Part shown: piece after piece, positions 12,266 through 23,703 of the stretch
Numbering within the stretch: the stretch's first letter is position 1
Layout: every line of letters begins with the position of its first letter
Source of the DNA: Austropuccinia psidii
Taxonomy: Eukaryota > Basidiomycota > Pucciniomycetes > Pucciniales > Sphaerophragmiaceae
Assembly (NCBI GenBank): GCA_023105745.1
Contig: JALGQZ010000013.1
Coordinates: 1,399,501 to 1,463,500 of the forward strand
Direction of reading: 5' to 3'
Length of the DNA: 64,000 bases
Made by a program: the position numbers and the translations under genes
Notes under the pieces: model-generated
What the model was told of the DNA's origin: nothing
Database searches by the model: none
Seen by the model: the letters and a program-made list of their open reading frames with translations, nothing else

Positions 12266-13490
12266 ACCACCCAGCACAGAAGAGTTTGAAATTGTGATTC
12301 AAGTTTCTTGTCATCTGGGATATGTCCCTGAAGATGCTTTCAATGAGCCATCAACACAGGTTCTGTCTCAGGGTTTCCAAAGCTAATGCAAAAATGAGCA
12401 CCACAAGTTAGGACTAAAGCCATTCACTTGGGACTGGGGGAGGTCATGGAAACATCCGTTCAACAAGCTGATGTCTATGGTGTTTTACCGTACTTCCATC
12501 TTGCACTTTTCAGCACCAAGTATCATCATTACTGTTGGAAAAAGGATCATAGTAGCTATGGGGTCGTGGCCGCTTTAATGGAGCAATATTTCACTTATTT
12601 GAAAAGAGAATGGAAGTCTATTCCAAAGGATGCAGAGTATTTGGTAAAAAAGAAAGAGGATCAAAACCTCACAAATATTTGTCAGAGGGTTATTTACTGT
12701 ATCTATTCTTCATTATGAAGTAAGTCTAATGATAATCTAATTAATTATGCATAGACCTGTGAGTGCCATTGTGAATGATGTGATATGGCTTAATTTCCCA
12801 TTCTAGCATCAAATTTCAATGACCCTTGAGTATTCTCAGCTACTGAGGAGGTAGTGGGGAATGGGCATAAAGCTTATGGCAGAGTGGGATTACTCTGGAA
12901 CTCACATGTATTTAATGAGTTGGTATTAAAAATGGATAGAGACATAGAGTTTTGTAATCGGATTAAAAAAAGGTCAAAGAAACTATTGAGAGATAATGGG
13001 GATATTCCTGAAGGGCTATCGTTTCAGGTATTTGATCAAGATTGGCTCAAAGGTATAGTAAGTTGCAGACTCTTGCCCTCAACATACTTGAAATGCCAGT
13101 TATTAGCCCAAATGGTGATTCTCTGCAATAAGCTAGGAAAATAAATGTATGGCACATTTCCATATTAAGTTTTTGTGAATTGTTTGTGAAGGTGTACTAC
13201 AATCTGATTATTATTTCTTAAATGACAACATCCTGATGAATAAATTAGAATATATACAATATGATTTTGCATATACTGTACTACAGTGTCCCTTATCAAT
13301 AATTATCTATTTCCCATTTGAATTGAGGAAGTATGGAAGAAGCTCAATACAGCTCATGGTTTTCATAATTGTGGACCTGTGGTGGGGTGAAAAGGAGTTA
13401 TCAACTTTGTCAAATGCAAATTAGATAATATCAGGAAGGCACATGCACTTAATGAGTGTTTCTTTTCTTGGAACTATTGGTGATTAAAAT
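12266..13490 (+). pseudogene. Fossil gene of unknown function, 3' part
   Basis: Continues the frame broken at 2179. From 12266 the frame reads PSTEEFEIVIQVSCHLGYVP and on to a TAA near 12383 after GFQS, beyond which the same phase still looks coding (NEHHKLGLKPFTWDW). A frameshift near 12490 moves to FHLALFSTKYHHYCWKKDH and a run of about 75 codons ending at 12718. A further coding-like block is 12854-13144 (MDRDIEFCNRIKKRSKKLL; DNGDIPEGLSF), and another with stops lies at about 13325-13480 (NTAHGFHNCGPVVG; VKCKLDNIRKAHALNE). I do not recognise the family. The low-complexity gaps may be decayed introns. It converges on the SNF2 fossil. Confidence 0.55.
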
Positions 13491-13499
13491 ATGGGATTT

Positions 13500-14539
13500 T
13501 CATATAGAAGAGATTAAGAATAGTAATACAATCAGAGACACAGATGAGATTGAAACGTACTTTCTGCATTTTGACCTCAACTGAATGAACTTCACTGGTT
13601 GTTGTTGGCCAATACAACAGCCTGAGCCTCAAGAGCTGGGTTCCAATTGGGCTCCTAGACAGGTGATGTCAGAGTCAGAAAATTTGTGTAGAATTCTGGG
13701 GGTCCCCTCACCATTTAATAGACAATATTGGTGCAAGTTATATTGAGGCCAGTTCCAGCTGCAGAAATGGAATCAATGAGTACTTCACGCAAAGGATTAT
13801 TGGGAAAGTTCTCCAGGGCCTTCCGCTGCGCTTGTGCTGTAATTGTTCCATCAATTTGTGCTGAATGAATAGAGTTATGAGAAATTCCAATACCAATTCT
13901 ATCAAAAAATATGGTCAGATGGATTGAATTGGTAATGAATGCATATTAGAATTAACTCACAAATCTAGAAATTAGGTCTATTGGGTGTAAATGACTTTTT
14001 TGGTTGGACCACACTTTTCTTTTTTGTTGTTCAGTAAGCCTTTGAGGAGGTATTCAATTTTACTACTCATAATGAATGTTTTCACATCCAAAATAGTTTG
14101 GGTGATTTTTGAGGAGTTATCCTGTGTGCTCCTGCCCTCATGGTCTTCCAAATCTGGAGCCGCAATTGTTTTAAGCATTATATGATGGTTACAACATATT
14201 TGAAGCTTATTAATACTTCTGAAAAATGTTCTAGGTCCTTTTCTTTTGGATGATAGGAATTCTCTGTATACTTTAGAATATTCTTTCTGCATTGTTGGGT
14301 TAGGTGGGAGCAGTTCATACTGATTTGAGATGTGTGGTTTTGGTGCGGCGCAAGCTCAAATTCCACAATGCCAAATGCAAAATATTATTGCTACCTTTGG
14401 AAAGAATATTCAGGATGAATGGTGACCAGCTATCTTGATCTCAGCTCTGGGGTTGGGTAATGAATGATATTATGCCCAAAAGGTCATAAATGGTGTTGTG
14501 AATGGGTGTGCCCATTAAAAATATTCAAAGGGATGATTG
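13500..14539 (-). pseudogene. SNF2-family helicase pseudogene, C-terminal half (split by element B)
   Basis: Reading on the minus strand from 14539 downward, a stretch resembling SLRRTK is followed by an open run (14292-13978) containing KEYSKVYREFLSSKRKGP, INKLQICCNHH and KIEYLLKGLLNNKK. It continues after a frameshift with IHSAQIDGTITAQAQRKALE, SISAAGTGLNIT and WNPALEAQAV. These correspond to the helicase C-terminal domain of SNF2 ATPases (the region before motif IV, then motifs V and VI). Several stops and frame changes show it is dead. The N-terminal half lies at 26015-27271, with element B inserted between ATPase motif II and this part. The last recognisable sequence is near 13560; the 3' limit is approximate. 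Confidence 0.78.
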
Positions 14540-14813
14540 TGTCACAACCATGGCAATTCACCTCCCTGGATCCCCATATGGCATATCAAACCATGGTTCT
14601 TTTATGGCCAATTGGCCATATCCATCACCAGTGGCCAATATGGCCACGTCAACATCTTATGGACCATTTATGGCCATTTGTGTTTTGGGGGCCTTCATGG
14701 CCCTTCACCTCAATCCAGAACCCATAGCGGCAATTTATGCCCAAATGGGTATTTCTGGTCATTTCCCTCAAAACCAGGGGAAATGGCCCAAATGGCTTTT
14801 TTTGGCCATTTGG

Positions 14814-14886
14814 GCGCATAATGCGCATTTTTGCGCATTTGCGCACTTTTGCGCATTTTTGCGCATTTTGCGCATTTTTGCGCACT
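14814..14886 (+). repeat. GCGCA minisatellite in U3 of element B 5' LTR
   Basis: About eight copies of a short unit of the form GCGCA(T/C)TTTT, unit length 9-11 bases with varying T runs. It is CpG-dense in otherwise AT-rich, CpG-poor DNA. The copy in the 3' LTR (24788-24900) is longer and differently arranged, so the array changes length. Confidence 0.85.
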
Positions 14887-15626
14887 TTGATGCAAAGTGT
14901 CCAAAAGACACTTTCCCACCTTTTGGGCCAGTTTTTGTCTCAGAACCCAAAAGTAGCCAAAATCCCCAAAGGGCCCAGAAACACCTTTCCAAGCTCTGAA
15001 GCCATCACATCCATCCTTATCCCCTCTGCCTTTCCATCTCAAGACCTTTGGACGTAATCTTCTTGCCAATGAACCAATATGCCATAAATGATGTTATATA
15101 TCATTGTGCATCATTTTTCAACAGCAATTCAATGGTGGCAATATAAAATGGTCATTTAAACATTCCAACATCTCATCACGTCATCAAGGCACCCAATCAT
15201 TCAGAGGAATCATCAAGGCTCAAGAGCAAGTGTTTCAGCGTCAAAGACCAATGACGCCATCAAGCAGCCATTGGTTATTCTCACTCCAAGTATTCCTTCC
15301 AAGGGAATACTGTCAATTCATTCTCAAAGTGTATTCAAGAGGCAGTGCCAAAAAGAAGCTGTCAAGTGTCAAAGCTCCACTCAATCCATCTTGGCAACCA
15401 TATTCATTTCAATACAGTCTGGATCCATCAAGAACTGTATTTCATTTTCAAGCATGGGAAATTCATTAAACCAAGTTCAATTTCAATATTAGCCAGCTGT
15501 ATCAATTCCCAAAACAATCAATACAGCCTCAAGGATCAATACAGATCAGTTTTCAGCCTGAAGAACTCAAGCTCCCAGCTTTTCACATATACCGGCTACC
15601 CTTTCCACCCTGGGGGGTTTTTCCCC

Positions 15627-15641
15627 AGTTAATTAATATAA
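15627..15641 (+). promoter_or_regulatory. Inferred self-primer segment at transcript 5' end, element B
   Basis: AGTTAATTAATATAA is the exact reverse complement of 16010-16024, the 15 bases right after the LTR. It lies about 38 bases after a TATA-like ACATATACC and directly after a T/C run, a plausible place for transcription to start. In the Tf1 retrotransposon the first bases of the mRNA pair with the primer-binding site and are cleaved to prime reverse transcription. The arrangement here fits that scheme. The start site is inferred, not observed. Confidence 0.65.
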
Positions 15642-16009
15642 TTTGATTTTATTTTATCTTTATTTTCTTTTCATTTTAGTTAAGCAAATACTGATATTAT
15701 TAAGTCAGCCATTTAGCACTTTTCTCTTTCTCTTTCTTTGCCTGTCAATGGATACTTGGTGGTCATATCCTTACTAATTCCATTATTCATTTTTGGCAGG
15801 TTGAAACAGTGATTAAGTACTTAATTTGTTGGCTCTTTGGCCATTTGGCTTCCCTTTCCTCTTTTGCATCTCATCTTGTACCTGCATATCCTTTAGAGGA
15901 ATTCATTCTTATTATTTTATTCTTTGTTCTTTTGGAGTCTTTCAAGTGAGTTCCCTGATTGCTGAGTGCAAGGCCACTCTTTTATTTCTGTCCAAGAGCC
16001 CCTGTGACA

Positions 16010-16024
16010 TTATATTAATTAACT
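16010..16024 (+). promoter_or_regulatory. Primer-binding site of element B (self-priming type)
   Basis: TTATATTAATTAACT begins immediately after the LTR end TGTGACA and pairs over all 15 bases with 15627-15641. It does not begin with the TGG expected of a tRNA-primed site. Element D has TTATTTTAATTAACT at the same place, with the matching change in its LTR. Confidence 0.7.
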
Positions 16025-16670
16025 CATAATTTCTTTTTCATTCTGTTCATTCTTTCTTTATAATTTCATTCACTCATTTCATCAAAATTATCATTCTTTT
16101 ATGCTTATGAACTTAATGATTCATCGTCACCTCTCAATTTTCTTTCATTCATTCTTAATTTTGAAAATTGAAAGCTGATCCATTTTTATTTTTGTTATTC
16201 TTTTCAAAATCTTTTTCAAATCATCAAATTTTCATTTCATTCATAATTCAGGCATCATCTTGATTTTCTTTGATTTTCAAATTTTTCATCAAGATATTCA
16301 GACATGTTATTCACATCAAGATTCATAATTCATTCATTCTTCAAGAATTTTGGCTTTTAAAGAATAATTCACTTGTTTTTGATTGATTGATTGATTTGAC
16401 ATATTTGATATTGACCTCAAGAAAATTGATTGACCTGAAGATTTCATTGATTTTGCTGATTTTTCCACATCAAGAATTTTGACATAAATTGCTTTTTCTT
16501 CAAGATTTCATTTGATTGATTGATTTTTGAAAGATTTTGATTTTTGAGTGATTTTATTGATTTATTTATTGACTTGAAGATCTCATTTTGATTTGATTCA
16601 TTGATTTACTTCAAGACATTGATTTGATTTTGACTTCAAGACTTCATTTGATTTTGATCTATTGACATAC
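16025..16670 (+). other. Non-coding leader of element B, TTGATT/TCAAGA-rich
   Basis: No gene. Low-complexity T-rich DNA built from interspersed ATTGATT, TTCAAGA and ATTTTGA phrases, sense strand with respect to the element. The same texture fills the leader of D (39267-40007) and, on the minus strand, of E (52738-53517). The leader is broken by the S2 insertion and resumes at about 18548-18665. Confidence 0.7.
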
Positions 16671-18547
16671 TGTGGTATTCCATACCATTTTTTTTACCAG
16701 GATCAAGCTCATAGTACCCTATAACAGCAGGAAATCCAGCCTACAGGCAGACTTACACTCAAATTTTACACCAAAAGGTCAATTTTACAGCAAGAAGCTG
16801 GATTTAACTCATAAAACCATGGCACAGGCACCAAAGGGAAGTGTATGTGTTTAAATAACTTATTCAATTTCACTATGAATATGTAAAAAATCAATTTACA
16901 TATAGTAAACTAGTTACAACAAATAAGGTACCACCCTTTAAATTAAACACCCCACCCAGCTTTACACCCCCTTACAGCCACAGGAGTACCTTATCTTATA
17001 TCCAAAGTAACCCCACTGGAAACCTTAAAACAGAATAAGATTTATTTACACCACTCATCACCTCATGCAAACCAAAGCTAGTTACAACAGGCTGCATGCA
17101 GTACACAATTTTAATTAAATCTCAAACCACATGACTATGCCCAACATGTGTCAAACTCAAAAATCACATCATCTCATACATAACAGTAAATTCATCAGTG
17201 CAAGAAATTATCACCTGACCTCATTTTAAAGTTCAAAAAGAAGAAAAACAACCATGACACCTGCATAAATTACAAAGCCACTTCTATCAAGCCTAAAATA
17301 GGAAATATGCAAAGGAATTACAAGGTCATCATGTGATACTGCATCCACCAACAGAATATCATGTGACAAGAAAGAGGCTGTGCACAACAAAACTCCCCAC
17401 CCAAAATTGAATCACCTCATGTATGCAAGGAAAATTCAAGAATATCACATCATAATTAGTTCACCAAAAGACAATCATGTGATAAATAGAGGCTGTGCAG
17501 AGAGAAAACTATCACCAAACCTTAAATCACCTGACCCATGCAAGAAAGGTCGTCACCAAAAACAGAATCACATGATGAGATCAAGAGGAATTAAAGTGGA
17601 TAAAGACAGCTCCCATGGAGGGCCCTCTAATCTCCCAAAAGGTATAAATAGAGGGGCTCTCTCCCCCAAATTTCAAAATCCCCCCTATGCAAATTATATC
17701 CCATGCACATTATATCCACTTCAAAGTAGGAGCATAGGAATAATTCATCCCTCACCTGGGAGGTAGTCCAGCATATTATAGTAAATTTCCTTGCCCAGTA
17801 GCTAAGCTCAGTGGAAGTATAGTGTTGAAGATTACCCAGTAGCTAAGCTCAGTGGAATCTTATTATTATCAAAAATAAAATAAAAAATTATCCAGTACCC
17901 AAAATTAGGGTTACTACTCTATTAAAATATTTTAACTAGCAAAATTAACACCATTTAACAAGCTTTAAAATTAACTTACCCCTTTAAAAATACAATATCA
18001 GAAAAAATCTTACGTCTTAAATTTAACAAATACAATTCTATCTTATTATTAAACACTCTTAAGAAAAATAACAAACCCTTAAAAAATTATTTTACTCTAT
18101 TATAACTTTAAATTAACAGAAATTACCTTTATCAAAACTCATCAAATTTTCCAGAAAACCTGAAATACCCCATCTTACCAAGGATTTATAACCAAGAAGA
18201 AACCACTCACCTCAATTTAACCAAAAAAATATTAAAATTAAACAGACAAGTATTTCATTAAAATCTCAAATTTAACCAAAATAACTGACATTATTTTTTA
18301 TATTATTTATTGAATAGGTCTGATCTGAGACTGCTGAATTTTTTCTTCTGCAGTTGTAAAGCCACTTACTAATTTTATTTTGGTTTGTGAGCTCCAAGGA
18401 AGATTTTGTTCAGTATTTTAGGAGGGGCAGGCAATACACCCTTGCCACCCTTGGTTACAGGAGTTATTAGCAATTCAAAACTAGTTACCTGTGATTTCCC
18501 CCTTCAGGTACTGCCTCATTTTAATCCCACACAAGAGGAGTTCCCAC
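16671..18547 (+). repeat. S2: solo-LTR-like insertion in the leader of element B
   Basis: About 1.88 kb of non-coding DNA that interrupts the leader. It begins TGTGGTATTCC and ends GAGTTCCCAC(A), giving TG...CA ends. The flanks read catac on the left and agtac on the right, a weak (3 of 5) duplication, so the ends are good only to a few bases. A TATA box is at 17643-17650 and is followed by a pyrimidine-rich start region. The last 240 bases and the promoter zone match S1. A phrase with AGAGGCTGTGCA occurs twice, near 17365 and 17485. The frames at 16672 and 17380 are not convincing genes. Confidence 0.65.
17643..17650 (+). promoter_or_regulatory. TATA box in S2
   Basis: TATAAATA followed by GAGGGGCTCTCTC; S1 has a degraded equivalent near 948 (ATAAAAGGAGGCCTCTCTC). 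This supports reading S as an LTR with its own promoter. Confidence 0.5.
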
Positions 18548-18665
18548 AGTACTTGAAGATTTTCATTTTGATTCATTAATTTTCCTCAAGATTTGATTGT
18601 TGACTTTTTTCACTTCAAGCAAATTTTGTTTTTAATTCATTTACTTCAATTTTATTCCTGAAATC

Positions 18666-20003
18666 ATGCCTGTTCAACATTCACCTCCAGCAGGACAGAC
18701 AAGATCTCAGGCCAGAGCTCAAGCTGTTCTCACTCCAACTCCAAGAGCTCCTCTAGATGGCACCCCAGCAGTTCCTCAACTGAGGGCCCAATTAGATAGA
18801 GGACCCCGCATGGAAGGAGCAGCACCATCCAGGAAGGAAGGAAGAGGGCCAAGAAGATCATGTTCATTCTCAGGAGTAGTTGGCCGATTTCCAGGACTTT
18901 CAAGGACCATTTTCAAAGGTCCAGGTGAAGATGGTGAAGAGGAGGAGGAGAATTCTGTGGAAGAGGAAGAGTCTGATGGTACTGAATGTGTCCCTGCTCC
19001 AGTGGAGGCTTCCCAAAGTACTGGAGGACCAACTCTAGCCCAGTCTAATCATCCTGTCTCTCATCAGTCTGAACCATCTCTATTGGCCATCATGCAGCAA
19101 ATGACTCAAATTATGGCCAATCTTCAAGCAGCTTCATCCTCTGAAGCATCAAGACCACCAGCCTTCAAGACTCCATCTATGAAGGCACCGGAATGCTTTG
19201 ATGGGACTCAGCCCTTCAAAGTGAGAAGTTTCATTCAGTCTTGTCAATTGATATTTAATAATGATCCAGCAAACTTTGCTCAAGACAGAAAGAAGGTCCT
19301 TTATGCCACTTCATTTCTCATTGGCAGGGCTGCAAAATGGATTGAGCCTTATTTTTCCAATCTCACCAATCAAGACTCAAATTACCTTCTCAATTCTTGG
19401 CCTTTATTTGAATCTCAACTCTTCACTCTATTTGGTGACCCGAATGAAGTCAGAAAAGCAGAAGCTGAGTTGGATTCTTTAAGAATGAAAGAAGGTGGGC
19501 ATGTATCTTTATACATTGCTGATTTCAGAAGTTTAGTCTCAAGAATCGGGGATTGGGGTGAAAGAGCTCTCATCCATCATTTCAGGAAGGGATTGCCATC
19601 CAGGATTTTGGATCAATTGGCCTCCCATCCTTCAAGAATTGACTCTCTTCAAGACTTAATGGACGTTACCCTGGAACTTGATACCAGGTACCATGAGAGG
19701 CAAAATGAAAAGAGTCATCATCAAGAGAAGAAGCCAGAAGCCTCAAAGTCAAGTTCTTCTCATCCTCAAAATTCTTCAAGCTCAAGTCAAAAGAAGAAGA
19801 AGAATTTTCAGAAGAGGGACAAGCCCCATTCTTCTTTGTTGAATAAAGATTTCAAGCTCATGAACTCTGAAAAAGAAAGAATAATCAAGGAGGGTCTTTG
19901 TACCTATTGTGGTGGGAAGCATAGTCTTGAGTCCTGTTTCAAAAGGCCTTAAAACAAGCTTACCCAACCGTCAGGCAAATTTCCCAGTCAGGGAAAAGGC
20001 TGA
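18666..20003 (+). pseudogene. gag: gag of element B
   Basis: Structural protein of the virus-like particle. ATG 18666 opens 428 codons to a TAA at 19950; the same phase continues to TGA 20001, the normal gag end by comparison with D (about 446 codons). The N-terminus is basic and proline-rich (MPVQHSPPAGQTRSQARAQA), followed by an acidic run near residues 98-112 (EEEEENSVEEEE). The retrotransposon gag core spans about 170-350 (FDGTQPFKVRSFIQSC; FTLFGDPNEVRKAE), then a basic K/S region and the CCHC knuckle CTYCGGKHSLESC (about 412-424). The last codons before the stop carry the frameshift heptamer. Confidence 0.9.
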
Positions 20004-20035
20004 GTGAAGATCATGTTGTGTTCAATGGTCTTCAC
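19991..20035 (+). promoter_or_regulatory. Candidate -1 frameshift signal at gag-pol junction, element B
   Basis: Heptamer G GGA AAA (19991-19997) is in the X XXY YYZ form in gag phase. Six bases later a 7-bp stem, GTGAAGA (20004-20010) with TCTTCAC (20029-20035), closes an 18-base loop. The gag stop TGA (20001) lies between. Slipping back one base at the heptamer puts ribosomes in the pol phase, which is open across the junction. D and E have the same geometry with different stem bases. Confidence 0.75.
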
Positions 20036-23000
20036 AGTTTTCCATCCAGAGCACAATTGTGCATTCTGAATACTGGTGTCAAAAATTCTCTTAAATTCTT
20101 TGTTTTTTCTTCTCTTTCTGATGTTTTTTACAGTATTCTCATTGATTCTGGTGCTACCAACTCATTTATTGCAAAGCAGTTTGTTCACAAGTATTCATTG
20201 ACTACGTCAGAACTTCCAGAGAAGATTCCCCTCATCATTTTAGACTCCTCTGAGTCTCCTTCTTTATTTGTGACTCACCATACTAAATATATGGTTGAGC
20301 TCCCTTCCTTCCCAAGCTTTGAATGGGACCTTTTAGTCATTGATACTCCCAAGGGAGAAGACCTCATATTGGGCTTTGACTTTCTTAATCATTTTAATCC
20401 GTTTATTGATTGGAGGCAAGGATTGATCACCTTTAATTCTGATCATAAGGACTATAATGATCCTTCAATTTCTTTTAGTAATGACTTTTCTTCTGCCAAA
20501 TCATGTGCAGCTCTGGTTGGTGATTCTAGAACACCATCATTTCCATCTTCTGTCCATATTCCTTCCCTTAATTCCCATCAGTCATTACTATCATCTAGAG
20601 ATGAAGTCTTCAAAGAGATTCAAGATTTTGGAGAACATAATTCTGTATCTTCACTTCATCTCTTCTTTGGGAATATGGACCTTCCTCCTTCATCTTATCA
20701 TGACTCCCTGGAGGAGTTGTGGGATGAAGAGGAAGAGCCAGAAGAAATAGAAACCATGATGAAGGTTGTTCCTTCTGTTTATCACCAGTACTTGGATGTA
20801 TTCTCCAAGGTGAAAGCAGAAAAACTTGCTCCTCACCGTGCCTGTGATCATCATATCGAGCTGGAGGAGTCTCTACCTCCAGTTGGGGTGATCTACTCTT
20901 TATCAAACCAAGAGTCAGATACACTCAGGGCCTAAATTTCAGAGAATGTAGAGACAGGTTTCATCTGGCCAAGCTCCTCTTCTACAAGAGCACCTGTTCT
21001 TTTTGTCAAAAAGAAAGATGGTGGCCTCCGTTTGTGTGTTGATTACCACAAACTCAATGCTGTTACTAGGAAGAACAAGTATCCTGTTCCTCCTATGAAT
21101 CAGCTTCTCACTGTTTTCAATGGTTCTTCTATCTTCTCCAAGATCGATTTGCGTGGTGCATATAACCTTCTCAGAATCAAGGAAGGTGATGAACATTTGA
21201 CTTGTTTTAGAACCAAATATGCTAGTTATGAGTAGTGGTTATGCCATTTGGGCTTACCAATGCTCCTGCTTCTTTTCAAAGCCTTGTCAATGATATTTTT
21301 TATGATCTTCTTGATGTTTATGTTGTGGTTTATTTGGATGACATTATGGTCTTTTCCAAATCTGAGGAAGAACATGTCACTCATGTGTCCACTGTTCTTT
21401 CCAGACTCAGAGCCAATAACCTCTTTGCTAAGGCGTCCAAATGCCTATTCCATGTTTCTAGTGTAGAGTATTTAGGTTATGTTGTTTCTTCTGAAGGCCT
21501 CAAGATGGACCAAGCAAAAGTCCAGCAAATTCTCAATTGTCCACCTCCAAGAAACCTCAAGGCTCTTCAATCATTCCTGGGCTTTGCCAATTTTTACCGC
21601 CATTTCATCAAGAATTATTCAAAGAAGATTAGTTCACTCACTAGTTTCCTCAAGAAAGATTCCTGTTTTCCCCTCAATGAGGAAGCTCTTAGACAGTTTC
21701 ATCAACTCAAAGAGGCATTCACCACTGCTCCAATCCTTCTCTACCCACCATTGTAGAGACCGATGCATCAGATTATGCCTTGGGTGCTGTACTGAGTCAG
21801 GTCTCTGACTCAGGAAAACATCCCATTGCATTTGATAGCCGCAAGTTTCTCCCAGCTGAGCTTAATTATGAGATTCATGACAAGGAACTCCTTGGCATAG
21901 TCTGGGCTCTAAAGTGCTGGAGGGCTTTCCCTCTTTCAATTTCTTCCCCTTTTGAAGTTCTCACTGATCATTCATCTCTTCAATATTTTATGTCTTCCAA
22001 GATTCTCACTTGCCGTCAAGCCCGCTGGGCTGAATTTTTATCTGAATTTCACTTCTCCATCACTTATCGCCCTGGCCGCTCGGCCACCCTTCCAGATTCC
22101 TTGTCACGTTGGGACAACGTTTACCCGGAGAGGGGGGAGGATTTCATCAGCAAGAATCCAATGAACTATCAGAAGATAATCAAGCAAGATGAAATTCAAG
22201 CCTCAAAGTTTTTTGCAATCAAGGTGGATTCATTTTCAAATTTGATTGACTCAATTCAGAAGGAAGTGTGGCAAGATTCTCAATATAGAAGTGTCCTTGA
22301 AGATTTGGGTAAAGGTAAATCTGTCCAAGATTATTCTCTTGATTCCTCTTCCAAACTTCTCCTTTTCAAAGATCGGGTGGTGGTCCCAAATGACCCCACA
22401 ATTCAACTCAATATACTTCAAAATCCGCATGACTCTCCTCTAGCTGGACACCCTGGCCAAGAGAAGACTCTCAAGCTTGTCAAGTGGGATTTCCACTGGT
22501 CCGGCATGACTCAATTTATCAAGGATTATGTCTCATCCTGTCAACAGTGTTCAAGAAACAAAAATATTCATCACAAGAAGTTTGGACTCCTCAAGCCTCT
22601 TCCAATTCCAAGTGGTCCTTGGATTTGTCTTTCAATTGATTTCATCACTCAATTGCCACTGTCCAATTCCTTTGACTCAATCCTTGTCATAGTGGACAGA
22701 TTCTCAAAAATGGCAGTTTTTATTCCAACAATAGCTTCAATCACTTCATTAGATTTGGCCCATTTATTCATCAAGAATATTTTCTCAAAACATGGCCTTC
22801 CTTCAAGAATTGTTAGTGATCTAGGTTCTCTTTTTGTTTCTTCCTTTTGGACCAACCTTTGCCAGCAGCTCAAGATTTCAAGAGATCTGTAAACTGCTTA
22901 TCATTCAGAAACTGATGGACAGACAGAGAGGGTAAATCAGATACTAGAACAGTACCTTTGGATGTATGTCAGTTATCATCAAGATGATTGGAACACCTGG

Positions 23001-23703
23001 CTCCCTCTGGCTGAATTTGCCTACAGTAACTCTGACCACTCTTCAACAAAACAATCACCGTTTTTCACTGTTTATGGAAGAGATCCTCATTTTGACTCAG
23101 TTCACATCACTCAAGATACTCCGGCTGGAAAGTTATCAACAAAAATCCAATCAGTACAGCAAGATGTCAAGAGAGAACTTGAAGTTGCCATAAACAGGTT
23201 TAAGAGGTATGCAGATAAAAGTAGAGCAAGTCCACCTTTTTTCAATCCCGGTGACATGGTATGGCTTTCTTCCAAGAACATCAAATCAACCAGACCCACC
23301 AAAAAGCTGTCTGAAAGATGGCTGGGTCCTTTTCCAATCTTGAAGAAAGTCAGCACTCATGCCTACCACCTCAAGCTTCCATCTCAATGGAAATCCATCC
23401 ACCCAGTTTTCCATATTTCCCTTTTGGAACCAGTCAAGATGTCAACAATCCCAAATAGGCATCAAAAGCCTCCTCCTCCAATCACCATTGAAGAAGAAGA
23501 GGAATGGTAAGTCTCTCAAATACTGGACTCAAAGCTCAAGAGAGGAAAATTATGGTATCTGGTGGAATAGAAAGGTTTCAGTCAAGACCCAGAAAGATCC
23601 ACTTGGGAACCAACCGAAAACCTCAAGAATTGTCCTGAACTTGTCAAAGATTTTCATTCATTATATCCTGACAAGCCTGGGCCCAATTCTTCAAAAGCTT
23701 GAT
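20004..23703 (+). pseudogene. pol: pol of element B: protease to chromodomain (broken)
   Basis: Protease with intact active site IDSGATNSF (near 20140-20166). Reverse transcriptase from about 20780, interrupted by TAA 20933 and by a one-base loss at 21232 beside a TAG, then MPFGLTNAPASFQ and the box VYLDDIMVFS (near 21325). A deletion of about 14 bases near 21740 breaks the start of RNase H (DASDYALGAVLSQ). Integrase has its H2C2 finger near 22420-22560, catalytic residues in SIDFITQLPL and DLGSLFVSS (first aspartate kept, D of S-D-x-G kept), a TAA at 22890 and ETDGQTERVNQILEQ. A stop at 23508 precedes the chromodomain, which reads SKLKRGKLWYLVE, stop, KGFSQDPERSTWEP and ends at about 23703. 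It is in the -1 phase relative to gag, as in D. Confidence 0.9.

Larger units (their letters stand above)
14540..16009 (+). repeat. 5' LTR of element B
   Basis: 1470 bp, direct repeat of 24508-26014. U3 carries repeated short GGCCA/TGGCC-like phrases at 14560-14720, a GCGCA tandem block (14814-14886) and AATACAG motifs (about 15410-15550). A TATA-like ACATATACC lies at 15585-15593. The inferred transcript start is at or near 15627, because 15627-15641 is the reverse complement of the bases after the LTR. R plus U5 would then run from 15627 to 16009. The many overlapping frames in the GCGCA region are by-products of the repeat and are not genes. Confidence 0.93.

Noticed and set aside
14502..15069. 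Long overlapping frames on both strands, repeated at 24416-25074
   Set aside because: They lie in LTRs of element B and come from the GCGCA and GGCCA repeats; none has a domain and they end at different places in the two LTRs.
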